Assembly: GCA_017472605.1 (NCBI GenBank)
Contig: JAFUPV010000027.1
Coordinates: 124,001-188,000, forward strand
Reading direction: 5' to 3'
Source of the DNA: Lachnospiraceae bacterium
GTDB lineage: Bacteria > Bacillota > Clostridia > Lachnospirales > Lachnospiraceae
Length of the DNA: 64,000 bases
This document shows, one piece after another, positions 55,139 to 63,060 of the stretch; the stretch's first letter is position 1; the number at the start of each line of letters is the position of its first letter. The notes beneath the pieces are model-generated. The model worked only from the letters and a program-made list of their open reading frames with translations, made no database searches and was not told where the DNA came from. The position numbers were made by a program, and so were the translations under genes.

Positions 55139-56479
55139 ATGGAGAAGAAAATGCCGCGCGAGATGACAGGCGCAGAGCTGAAATCCATGCTGAAGAGCAG
55201 CATCAATTTTAAGAGTCTTGGCGGAATGAAGTGTGAGGAACTGACTCTGCCGGAGGAAGACAAGCAGTGGTGGAGGGACGCTAAGATCGGCATGTTCATC
55301 CACTGGGGCCTGTATTCCATTCTCGGACGGGGAGAATGGGCCCGTTTTAACGAAAAGATTCCGAAGGAGGAATATGAAGCACTGGCAGATGAGTTCATTC
55401 CGGAGGATTTCTCCATGGATGAATGGACGGAGATTGCCAGATCCTTCGGTGCAAACTATGCGGTCATGGTAACAAGACACCACGATGGATTCGCGCTGTG
55501 GAACAGCGAGGGCAGCTATGAGCATTTTGATTCCGGTCACCGCGGATCGCACCGGGACTTCGTCCAGGAATATGTGGACGCATGCAGAAAGGCAGGGCTG
55601 AAGGTTGGCCTTTACTATTCCCCAATGGACTGGCGCTTCCCAGGCTACTTTGATCCAAAGGGACTGCCGGAGAACGCGGCGCTGATGAAGAAGCAGTGCT
55701 ACGATCAGGTAGAGGAGCTGTGCAGCCGTTTCAATCCGGACATCCTCTGGTATGACGGCGGCTGGCTGGCGCACAAAGGAAGCGATACCTCCAGTGCCTG
55801 GTTCTGGGAGCCGGTTAAGCTGAACAAGATGGCCAGAAGCTACAATCCGAAGCTTCTGATCAATCCGCGTTCCGGCTGGGAAGGCGATTTCTACTGCGAC
55901 GAGGGTTCCCATGAGATTAAGGGAAAGATCATCCCAGTACCGTGGGAGAAGAACATGTGCGTCTGCTCCGGCTGTTCCTGGGGATGGATGGCAGATGACC
56001 CGGTTTCCGATTTTGACTGGCTGATCCGCATGATGGTTAACGTTGTCTGCCGCGGCGGAAACTGGCTTGTAAACATCGGACCGGACCGCAACGGAAAAAT
56101 TTCCGATGAAATTAAGAACCGGATGCGTGAAGTAGGAGACTGGCTGCGAACCTACGGAGAGAGCGTTTACTGCACACAGGCAGGTCCGTTTGAGCCGGTG
56201 GATGATGTGTTTGGAAGTACATACCACGGAAATAAGGTTTATGTTCATGTGCTGGATACAAAGGCATTTGCCGATCAGGTTCTTCCGAAACTGGAGAATG
56301 AGATCATGGATGCCGCTCTGTTTGACGGACGTCAGGTGGAAGTGATGGAAACAGAGGACGGATATCGTTTCGTTCTTCCGGAAACAGAAGCGGCGCCGGA
56401 TACCATTGTGGTACTGACCATGAAGAATCCGGTCGAGAAGATGAAGGACGCGCAGATTTATTTTACCGGAAAGGAATAA
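55139..56479 (+). CDS. GH29 family alpha-L-fucosidase
   Basis: 446 residues, retaining fucosidase. Landmarks: KIGMFIHWGLYS, TRHHDGFALW, GLYYSPMDW, and the nucleophile Asp in DILWYDGGW. The C-terminal beta domain is short. RBS AAGGAGGAC precedes ATG 55139. It lies 70 bp after GH95 and 3 bp before GH31, so the three glycosidases form one transcript. No signal peptide. Linkage preference is unknown; GH95 would cover alpha-1,2 and GH29 other linkages. Confidence 0.93.
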   Translation: MEKKMPREMTGAELKSMLKSSINFKSLGGMKCEELTLPEEDKQWWRDAKIGMFIHWGLYSILGRGEWARFNEKIPKEEYEALADEFIPEDFSMDEWTEIARSFGANYAVMVTRHHDGFALWNSEGSYEHFDSGHRGSHRDFVQEYVDACRKAGLKVGLYYSPMDWRFPGYFDPKGLPENAALMKKQCYDQVEELCSRFNPDILWYDGGWLAHKGSDTSSAWFWEPVKLNKMARSYNPKLLINPRSGWEGDFYCDEGSHEIKGKIIPVPWEKNMCVCSGCSWGWMADDPVSDFDWLIRMMVNVVCRGGNWLVNIGPDRNGKISDEIKNRMREVGDWLRTYGESVYCTQAGPFEPVDDVFGSTYHGNKVYVHVLDTKAFADQVLPKLENEIMDAALFDGRQVEVMETEDGYRFVLPETEAAPDTIVVLTMKNPVEKMKDAQIYFTGKE

Positions 56480-56482
56480 GAG

Positions 56483-58768
56483 ATGAAGATTACAAGAATC
56501 GTGGGAACCGCGGACGGAATCGTCCGTGAGCCGCAGTGCTTTATTGAAGCGGACTTTACACCGGATGAGACAATCATTCAGAACGAGTCTGCGCGGATCC
56601 TGTTCGGCGAAGAAGACCATCCGGTACTGATACAGTCCGGCTGGGAGCTGAAGAAGAAGGATATTTACCGCTTTGCGATTGAGGGAAAGGCAAAAATCGT
56701 AAAGAAAATGACCATTGACGGTGAGCGTACTTTTGTTGAAAATGCGAAGGATATGCTGGTTGGCTCATCCTATGAGGGAACGCTGAAGCTGGATATCCGT
56801 TCCGATGAACGGATCCTTGGTCTGGGACAGCATGAGGACGGCATTGCCAATTACCGGAACTGTGTTCAGCATCTGTATCAGAACAACATGCAGATTCCAA
56901 TGCCTGTGTTCCTTTCCACAGGAGGATACGCAATCGTCCTTGCCGCGCAGTGCCTGATGATTTATGAGGAAAAAGAGAATCAGATCACTATTACTTTTGA
57001 CGCGGCAGATCAAATCGATTACTATGTCATTGAGGACGAAGATCTGCGAAAGCTGGCAAAAGCGGTGCGCCGCATGACCGGTAAGGCTGTTCTTCTGCCC
57101 AAATGGGCCTATGGCTATGTGCAGTCCAGAGAGAAATACCGCACGCAGCAGGAGCTGCTTGATATTGCCGCTGAGTTTCAGAGACGGAACATTCCTGTTT
57201 CCTGCCTGGTTCAGGACTGGCAGACCTGGAACAGGAACATGTGGGGAGATAAGCATCTGGACAAGTCCCGCTATCCCAATCTGAAGGAAGCGCTTGATGC
57301 TCTTCACGATCAGGGAATCGGTTTCCTGTTTTCCATCTGGCCAAACATCAACAAGGGCAGTGAGGACAATGCGGAAATGGTGGAAGCGGGAAAGATGTAT
57401 GCGAACCTGTCCACCTATGATGCCTTTGACGAGGAAGCAAGAGCGCTTTACTGGAAACAGTGTGAGCGTGAGATTTTTGCTGCCGGTACCGATGGCTGGT
57501 GGTGTGACTCCAGTGAACCGTTTACACCGGACTGGGGCGGCGTTGACAAAAAGACCGCTGAGGAGCGCTATGAGCTGGCAAAGGGGTCTCTGACGAAATA
57601 TATGGATGCGAGACAGGGCAATTCCTATGCGCTGTTCCATGCACTGGGAATTCATGACAATCAGAGAAAATCGGACAATTCCAAACGTGTCATCAACCTG
57701 ACCCGCTCCGGCTATCCGTCCATTCAGAAATATGGTGCCATCCTCTGGTCCGGCGATATCATGGCGACCTGGGACGTCTATAAAAATCAGATTGTGGAAG
57801 GACTTCAGATGGCGGCCAGCGGATTCCCTTACTGGACGCTGGATATCGGTGCGTTCTTCACCGGAAATCAGGAGTGCTGGAAGCGGTTCAGTGGTGTAAA
57901 GGAGGGAATTCATCCCTGGTTCTGGAACGGCCTGTTTGAACAGGGAAATGCCGATCTGGGATACCGCGAGCTCTATACCAGATGGCTCCAGTACGGCACA
58001 TTCCTGCCCATCATGCGGTCCCACGGAACAGACACGCCCCGTGAACCCTGGTTCTATGGCGAGGAGGGAGACCTTTACTATGACACAATTGTCAAGTACA
58101 TTCGTCTCCGCTATCATCTGGTTCCGTATATCTACAGCCTTGCATGGAAGGTATACAAAGAAGATGAGATGATGATGAGAAGCCTTGTCTTCGACTATCC
58201 GTCCGATGAGACTGCTGCCACATGCACGGATCAGTACCTGTTCGGTGATTTCCTGGTATGCCCGGTAACAGAAGCGATGGAATATGGTCCGGAAAGCACA
58301 CCGCTGAACAAAAAACAGGTTCGTTCGGTTTACCTTCCGGAGGGAATCTGGTATGACTATGAAAATAAGACAATGCTGACGGGTAAAAAGACCATCGAAG
58401 CAGATGCGCCGGTGTCTCACATGCCTCTTTACATCCGGGGCGGAAGCATTGTTCCGGTGGAGCAGAAAGGTGCGGCAAACCTCTATGAAAAGCAGATGAC
58501 CGAAACGCTGACGGTTGAAATTTATGGAGGCGCGGACGGAAGCTTTGTCTATTATCAGGATGCCGGCAATGGCTATGAATATCAGAATGGTGCATATGCG
58601 GCGATTCCGCTTCACTGGTCGGATGCGGACCGGAAGCTGGCTGTTGGTGCAGTGGAAGGCAGCTATGCATATCCGCAGAAAATCAGAATTCTTCTTTATA
58701 CACAGGAGGGCTGTATGGAGGCTTCGGCTGTGTATGAGGGAGAGGAGATTGCAATTGAAATAAAGTAA
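56483..58768 (+). CDS. GH31 family alpha-glycosidase (alpha-xylosidase/glucosidase-like)
   Basis: 761 residues. N-terminal beta-sandwich, then the barrel with QDWQTWNRNMWGD, nucleophile Asp in DGWWCDSSEP, acid/base Asp in LWSGDIMATWD, and GFPYWTLDIGAF; distal beta domains follow. It begins 3 bp after the GH29 stop. Cytoplasmic. GH31 includes alpha-glucosidases, alpha-xylosidases and others; a non-glucose substrate is plausible from context, but the sequence alone does not decide it. Confidence 0.92.
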   Translation: MKITRIVGTADGIVREPQCFIEADFTPDETIIQNESARILFGEEDHPVLIQSGWELKKKDIYRFAIEGKAKIVKKMTIDGERTFVENAKDMLVGSSYEGTLKLDIRSDERILGLGQHEDGIANYRNCVQHLYQNNMQIPMPVFLSTGGYAIVLAAQCLMIYEEKENQITITFDAADQIDYYVIEDEDLRKLAKAVRRMTGKAVLLPKWAYGYVQSREKYRTQQELLDIAAEFQRRNIPVSCLVQDWQTWNRNMWGDKHLDKSRYPNLKEALDALHDQGIGFLFSIWPNINKGSEDNAEMVEAGKMYANLSTYDAFDEEARALYWKQCEREIFAAGTDGWWCDSSEPFTPDWGGVDKKTAEERYELAKGSLTKYMDARQGNSYALFHALGIHDNQRKSDNSKRVINLTRSGYPSIQKYGAILWSGDIMATWDVYKNQIVEGLQMAASGFPYWTLDIGAFFTGNQECWKRFSGVKEGIHPWFWNGLFEQGNADLGYRELYTRWLQYGTFLPIMRSHGTDTPREPWFYGEEGDLYYDTIVKYIRLRYHLVPYIYSLAWKVYKEDEMMMRSLVFDYPSDETAATCTDQYLFGDFLVCPVTEAMEYGPESTPLNKKQVRSVYLPEGIWYDYENKTMLTGKKTIEADAPVSHMPLYIRGGSIVPVEQKGAANLYEKQMTETLTVEIYGGADGSFVYYQDAGNGYEYQNGAYAAIPLHWSDADRKLAVGAVEGSYAYPQKIRILLYTQEGCMEASAVYEGEEIAIEIK

Positions 58769-58776
58769 AAAACAAG

Positions 58777-58870
58777 CGACAATCCAAACATGGCGGCTTT
58801 CAGCGATACAGGCGGGAAGCCGCCAAATGTCGTTTCAGTACAGGTGGGAAGTTGCCATGTGTCGTTTTTC
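58777..58870 (+). terminator. Terminator with one left arm and two competing right arms
   Basis: The left arm ACATGGCGGCTT (58788-58799) can pair with AAGCCGCCA plus flanks (ends about 58827) or fully with AAGTTGCCATGT (58850-58861, 12 pairs with two G-U); the latter is followed by GTCGTTTTTC. CGACA/TGTCG extends the stem. The right arms lie in two 32-bp direct repeats (58807-58838 and 58839-58870). Confidence 0.65.
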
Positions 58871-58988
58871 ATATAGCCGGAGGCGCGACAGACACCGGCA
58901 TCGCGTGATTCGCGGATTGTGGATAAGTGAGCTGTATAGACAGCAGGGCACACAATATGTGAGAAAACTGAAAAAAACAAGGGAAAGG

Positions 58989-59017
58989 TTGCAATATTCG
59001 AGAGAACATGATACACT
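58989..59017 (+). promoter_or_regulatory. Candidate promoter of Rpn-like gene
   Basis: TTGCAA (58989-58994), 17-bp spacer, TACACT (59012-59017), giving a leader of about 260 nt. The rest of the 516-bp gap 58769-59284 holds the terminator and a palindrome. Confidence 0.45.
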
Positions 59018-59117
59018 ATGCGTGAGGCAGTGAGCCAGCAGCGGACCGCTGCAAGCTCATGCGGCGAATGCCGCGATCCGGAAAATCAGTTCGGAATGCC
59101 TGAAATAATTATTGTTT

Positions 59118-59138
59118 TCTCATATACATGATATGAGA
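59118..59138. promoter_or_regulatory. 8-bp inverted repeat upstream of Rpn-like gene
   Basis: TCTCATAT-acatg-ATATGAGA, perfect arms and 5-bp centre. Possible repressor operator. Confidence 0.35.
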
Positions 59139-59284
59139 GAGCCTTACACAAGATAAAGCCAAATACGATCCCATGTGGGGTACATACGTGGATAACAGAC
59201 AGGTACTGCACAGGGAGTCGATGCCAAAACGCCCTGTGCGCGGAACAACAGATTCTGTATATACAGGGAAAGTGAGGCGTTATT

Positions 59285-60229
59285 TTGGAAACGAATATCG
59301 AAACGTACGATACTGGTCTGATTCTCCAGTGGCATCCGGCTGCCTGCAGTGCGGTACAGCTGGAAATGGGAGAAGGATTGCGTAATCTGGCCTGTGAGCC
59401 GGAGCACAATCTGAGCCGAATGCCGCTGCGGATTGATCTGCTGGTAGTTAAAGACAAGGACGATGCGGAAATCAGAAATGAGATCGGAAAACTGTTCAGC
59501 CGTTACAATGTGATGGAATTCAAATCACCGGATGCATCCTGTTCGTCGGACGTCTATTATAAGACAGTGGGTTATGCCTGTCTGTATAAGGCGGATCGTG
59601 TAACAGAAAAGGAGATTCCGATTGAGGACATTACGATTTCAATTATCAGAAAGCGGAAGCCGGTCAAGCTGTTGAAGTATCTGCGCAAGATGGAGTTTGA
59701 AGTGAAGGAGGCCTATCCGGGAATCTATTATGTGAAGAAGAAAGGATTGTTTGACACCCAGCTCATTGTAACGAATGAGTTGGATCCGCAGAAGCATCCA
59801 TGGATCACATCATTGACAAAGGGACTCGGAATGGACGCAATTCGCCGGTTGCTGAAGAAAATTGACTCACTGGATTCGCATGAGATGAAAAAATATGCGG
59901 ATTCTGTGCTGAATTTTGTGATGGAGGCAAACCCGGAGGAATTCAGAGAGTTGAAGAAGGAGGGCAGAAACATGTGTGAGGCTTTGCTGCGGTTGATGAA
60001 ACCGGAACTGGATGAGGCAAAAGAGAAGGCGGAAGCGGAAGGAAGAGCCGCAGGAATGTCTGCCGGTCTGGCAGAGGGAAGAGCAGAAGGAAGAACAACT
60101 GGAATTCGTATGACACAGTTTGTTATCAAGAAGCTTGTTGATTCCGGACGCTTTGAGGAGCTGAAGATGGCGGCGGAGGATGAGATGCTGCTGCGTAAGC
60201 TTGCGGAAGAATTTGGATTCAGCGAGTAA
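59285..60229 (+). CDS. Rpn-family nuclease-like protein (PD-(D/E)XK)
   Basis: 314 residues. The catalytic pattern appears as LRIDLLVVKD and then VMEFKSP (Asp ... Glu-x-Lys). The C-terminus has the Gly/Ala/Glu-rich EGRAAG, AEGRAEGRTTG linker typical of Rpn/YhgA-like proteins, followed by a helical tail. E. coli Rpn proteins promote RecA-independent recombination and are DNA endonucleases (family knowledge). No in-frame ATG exists near the front, so TTG 59285 with GTGAGG upstream is chosen. A GC-rich hairpin follows. Confidence 0.78.
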   Translation: METNIETYDTGLILQWHPAACSAVQLEMGEGLRNLACEPEHNLSRMPLRIDLLVVKDKDDAEIRNEIGKLFSRYNVMEFKSPDASCSSDVYYKTVGYACLYKADRVTEKEIPIEDITISIIRKRKPVKLLKYLRKMEFEVKEAYPGIYYVKKKGLFDTQLIVTNELDPQKHPWITSLTKGLGMDAIRRLLKKIDSLDSHEMKKYADSVLNFVMEANPEEFRELKKEGRNMCEALLRLMKPELDEAKEKAEAEGRAAGMSAGLAEGRAEGRTTGIRMTQFVIKKLVDSGRFEELKMAAEDEMLLRKLAEEFGFSE

Positions 60230-60254
60230 AATTTCAGGAAATAGAGATGGTGTA

Positions 60255-60288
60255 GGGAACCGGCGGCGTAACCGTCGGTTTCCTTGTA
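60255..60288 (+). terminator. Hairpin terminator after Rpn-like gene
   Basis: GGGAACCGGCGG/CCGTCGGTTTCC pairs over all 12 positions (two G-U) with a CGTAA loop; only a short T-run (TTG) follows, so termination may be partial. Confidence 0.6.
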
Positions 60289-60361
60289 TCAATATGGATT
60301 CAGAGAAGTGCGACGATTATACGTTCTTACAGGTGCAGCTTATTTTTATGAGGAGAAACGA

Positions 60362-61168
60362 ATGGAAGAGTACAGCAGACAAAACAAAAAAGCATGGGAA
60401 TATAATACCTATGAGTTCTGGGTGACTCACTCCGGAACACCACAGGAACGGGCAAAAAAGGATTTGGAAGATCCGGTACGTATGTTGAGAAAATATGCGG
60501 CATATTTTGATACCTATCAGGGGATTCGTGTGGCGAATATCTGTGGTTCCTGCGGAAAGAAAGCAGTTCCCCTGGCAATTCTTGGCGCAGATGTTACTGT
60601 ATTTGATATCTCGGAGCAGAACAGACGGTATGCGATGGAAGTTGCAGAGGCGGCAGGCATAGAACTGACTTATGTGGTTGGTGATGTGCTGGATATTGAT
60701 CTGGAGAAGTATGGAAACCGGTTTGACGTGGTATTTATGGAAGGAGGAATTCTTTCCTATTTCCATGATATCGACCAGTTTATGAGAAAGATGCATTCTC
60801 TTTTAAAACCGGGCGGAAAAATGATCTGCAGTGACTTTCATCCATTTATCAAGATTGCGGATGTTCTGAATCTGGAATTGCCAACTATGAGCTATTTTTC
60901 AACGGATGTGTTTGAGGGAGAAATGGCTCATGCCAGATTTTTCCGGGAAGAAATCAGGAGACAGATGCCAAAATGCAGCTATCGGAAGTATACGGTCAGT
61001 GAGATTATCAACGGAGCAATCGGAAGCGGATTTTTTCTGACTCGCTTTGATGAACATCCTGCCTGGGAAAATGACCGTGTTCCAGGCGAGTTTACGCTGA
61101 TTGCTGAAAAAAGATCAGAGGAGGAAAAACAATGGAGAAACATAAGGAGCCGCAGGTCGGTCTGGTAA
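60362..61168 (+). CDS. Class I SAM-dependent methyltransferase
   Basis: 268 residues. The SAM-binding region is VANICGSCGKKAVPLAILGADVTVFDIS, then DVVFMEGGILSYFHD and LLKPGGKMICSDFHP. Acceptor unknown. ATG 60362 follows TGAGGAGAAAC; the open frame back to 60284 is rejected. Its 3' end overlaps the DUF2079 gene by 37 bp. Confidence 0.88.
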   Translation: MEEYSRQNKKAWEYNTYEFWVTHSGTPQERAKKDLEDPVRMLRKYAAYFDTYQGIRVANICGSCGKKAVPLAILGADVTVFDISEQNRRYAMEVAEAAGIELTYVVGDVLDIDLEKYGNRFDVVFMEGGILSYFHDIDQFMRKMHSLLKPGGKMICSDFHPFIKIADVLNLELPTMSYFSTDVFEGEMAHARFFREEIRRQMPKCSYRKYTVSEIINGAIGSGFFLTRFDEHPAWENDRVPGEFTLIAEKRSEEEKQWRNIRSRRSVW

Positions 61169-62904
61169 TCAACCGGGCGATCACAGCCTGGATGGCAGCT
61201 GTTCTGCTCTGGGTAATGGTTGGAGACGGAGCGTTTCTGACAACTGAATATGCAGCGCAGATACATACCATCGGCTTCTTTGCCGTTATTCTGCTTGTGT
61301 TTGTCATTCTGAATCTGCCAGTTAAAAATCCTGTGGTTCCGTGGGTGGACCGATATGGAATTCTTATTTTATTTCTTCTGTATGCAGGGAAAACAATCGA
61401 TAAAAATAAAGACTTCACCTACTTTATCGGCGTGATGCTTGTTCTGATGCTGATCCTTGCTTACACGGTGAATCAGACAGGAGATGGGTTCAGAAACCAG
61501 ATTGAGATCAGAAAAAACAGAACCGTTATCGCAATCTATGTGGTTGCTGCATCGGTCTATCTGCTGATTGCAGGCGGCACCACCATCCTGAACTATCTGC
61601 TTTACTATGCACCGGCCTATGATTTCGGAATCTGGGTACAGATGTTTCATTACATGAAAGAAACGCTGCAGCCGCTGACTACGGTGGAGCGATCACAGCT
61701 CCTTTCCCATTTTGCCGTTCATTTTTCGCCGATTTACTACGTCTATCTGCCATTTTACCTGCTGTTTCCCAATCCGGTTACGCTGCAGGTGCTGCAGGTC
61801 ATTACGGCTGCCAGCGGAATCATTCCGGTCTATCTGCTCTGCAAAAGAAGGGGACTTGGAAAACGAGCCGCCGCCGTCTTCGGAGTTCTCTTTGCTCTGT
61901 ATCCGGCAATTGCAGGCGGCTGCTATTTTGACATGCATGAGAACTGTTTTCTGCTTCCGTTTCTTCTGTGGATCTTTTACTTCATGGAAACGGAAAACTG
62001 GAAGGGGATTGTTCTGTTCTCTGTTCTGACCATGCTGATCAAGGAAGATACACCGGTATATATCGCCTGCATCGGCCTGTACCTTGCGCTGAGTAAGAAA
62101 AAATATGGAAATGGTCTGTTTCTGACCGGGCTTGCTGTGTTTGTGTTTGGCCTGACGGTCAGCCTGATGAATCAATTCGGTCTTGGTGTCATGACTTATC
62201 GGTATGATAACTATGCGTCCGGGGACGCAGGCGGGCTGGGAATGGTGATCAAAACCTTTCTGACCAACCCGGCTTATGCACTGACCCAGTGCATCACGGC
62301 TGACAAGATAAAAGTCCTTCTGGCACTGCTGCTTCCCCTTGGCTTTCTGCCGCTGCTCACAAAGGATATTGCCAGATATGTGCTCTTTCTTCCGATTATT
62401 TTGGTGAATCTGGCATCCGACTACAGCTACCAGTATTCCATGTTTCACCAGTACATGTTTGGAACCAGCGCGATCCTGATCTATCTGGCAATCCTCAATT
62501 ACAGTGAACTGACAGCCGGAGCAAGGCGGTATCTGGGAATGGTCGGACTCTGCGGAAGCCTTCTGATCATGCCATTCTATTCCCTGTCCAGGTCCTATTA
62601 CTGGAAGACATACCAGTCACAGAAAACAGGAAATGATACACTGAATCTGGTCATGGACTCCATCCCGCAAACTGCTTCTGTCAGCGCGTCTGCCTATTTT
62701 GTTCCCCACCTGGCGGATCGGGATGTGATCTATGAATATCCGGGCTTCTATTCCTATACGGATCTGACGGACTACATCGTTCTTGATCTCCGGTTTTATG
62801 AGGTGACGGAGGAGGATGAGCTGTTTTTTGAGGAGAACGGATATGAAGTGATCGGAATGGAGGAAAAACTGTACATGGTTTTGAACCGGCAGCACGAAAA
62901 ATAA
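61132..62904 (+). CDS. DUF2079 polytopic membrane protein
   Basis: 590 residues with about 12 membrane segments. DUF2079 landmarks are YDFGIWVQMFHY, HFAVHFSPIYYVYLP and FDMHENCFLLP, a GT-C-like arrangement with membrane-embedded acidic/His residues. The C-terminal soluble part (YFVPHLADRDVIYEYPG) resembles the substrate-facing domain. Function unestablished. RBS GAGGAGG precedes ATG 61132, inside the methyltransferase gene. Confidence 0.85.
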   Translation: MEKHKEPQVGLVINRAITAWMAAVLLWVMVGDGAFLTTEYAAQIHTIGFFAVILLVFVILNLPVKNPVVPWVDRYGILILFLLYAGKTIDKNKDFTYFIGVMLVLMLILAYTVNQTGDGFRNQIEIRKNRTVIAIYVVAASVYLLIAGGTTILNYLLYYAPAYDFGIWVQMFHYMKETLQPLTTVERSQLLSHFAVHFSPIYYVYLPFYLLFPNPVTLQVLQVITAASGIIPVYLLCKRRGLGKRAAAVFGVLFALYPAIAGGCYFDMHENCFLLPFLLWIFYFMETENWKGIVLFSVLTMLIKEDTPVYIACIGLYLALSKKKYGNGLFLTGLAVFVFGLTVSLMNQFGLGVMTYRYDNYASGDAGGLGMVIKTFLTNPAYALTQCITADKIKVLLALLLPLGFLPLLTKDIARYVLFLPIILVNLASDYSYQYSMFHQYMFGTSAILIYLAILNYSELTAGARRYLGMVGLCGSLLIMPFYSLSRSYYWKTYQSQKTGNDTLNLVMDSIPQTASVSASAYFVPHLADRDVIYEYPGFYSYTDLTDYIVLDLRFYEVTEEDELFFEENGYEVIGMEEKLYMVLNRQHEK

Positions 62905-62950
62905 CACCGGATTCTTCTGCACAGAAATGGATGGAAATGGATTCCGGCAT

Positions 62951-62979
62951 TTGACTTTCCATGCCGGTTATAGTATCAT
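62951..62979 (+). promoter_or_regulatory. Promoter of GH88/GH105 gene
   Basis: TTGACT (62951-62956), 17-bp spacer, TATCAT (62974-62979). Two perfect dyads overlap it: CCGGCAT/ATGCCGG at 62944-62967 and AGAATCA-g-TGATTCT at 62980-62994. Confidence 0.65.
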
Positions 62980-62994
62980 AGAATCAGTGATTCT
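62980..62994. promoter_or_regulatory. Palindromic operator at GH88/GH105 start site
   Basis: AGAATCA-g-TGATTCT, 7-bp arms with a 1-bp centre, placed over the expected +1, a position typical of repressor operators. Confidence 0.5.
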
Positions 62995-63060
62995 GCCACA
63001 GAAGAACGTGTGAAAAAGAGGCAGAAGAGCCGTGAGGAAACCGGCAGAAAGTGAGGAAAC

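Noticed and set aside
58807..58870. Two 32-bp direct repeats as a CRISPR fragment
   Set aside because: The repeats are contiguous with no spacer between them, are imperfect, and form terminator arms; no cas genes are nearby.
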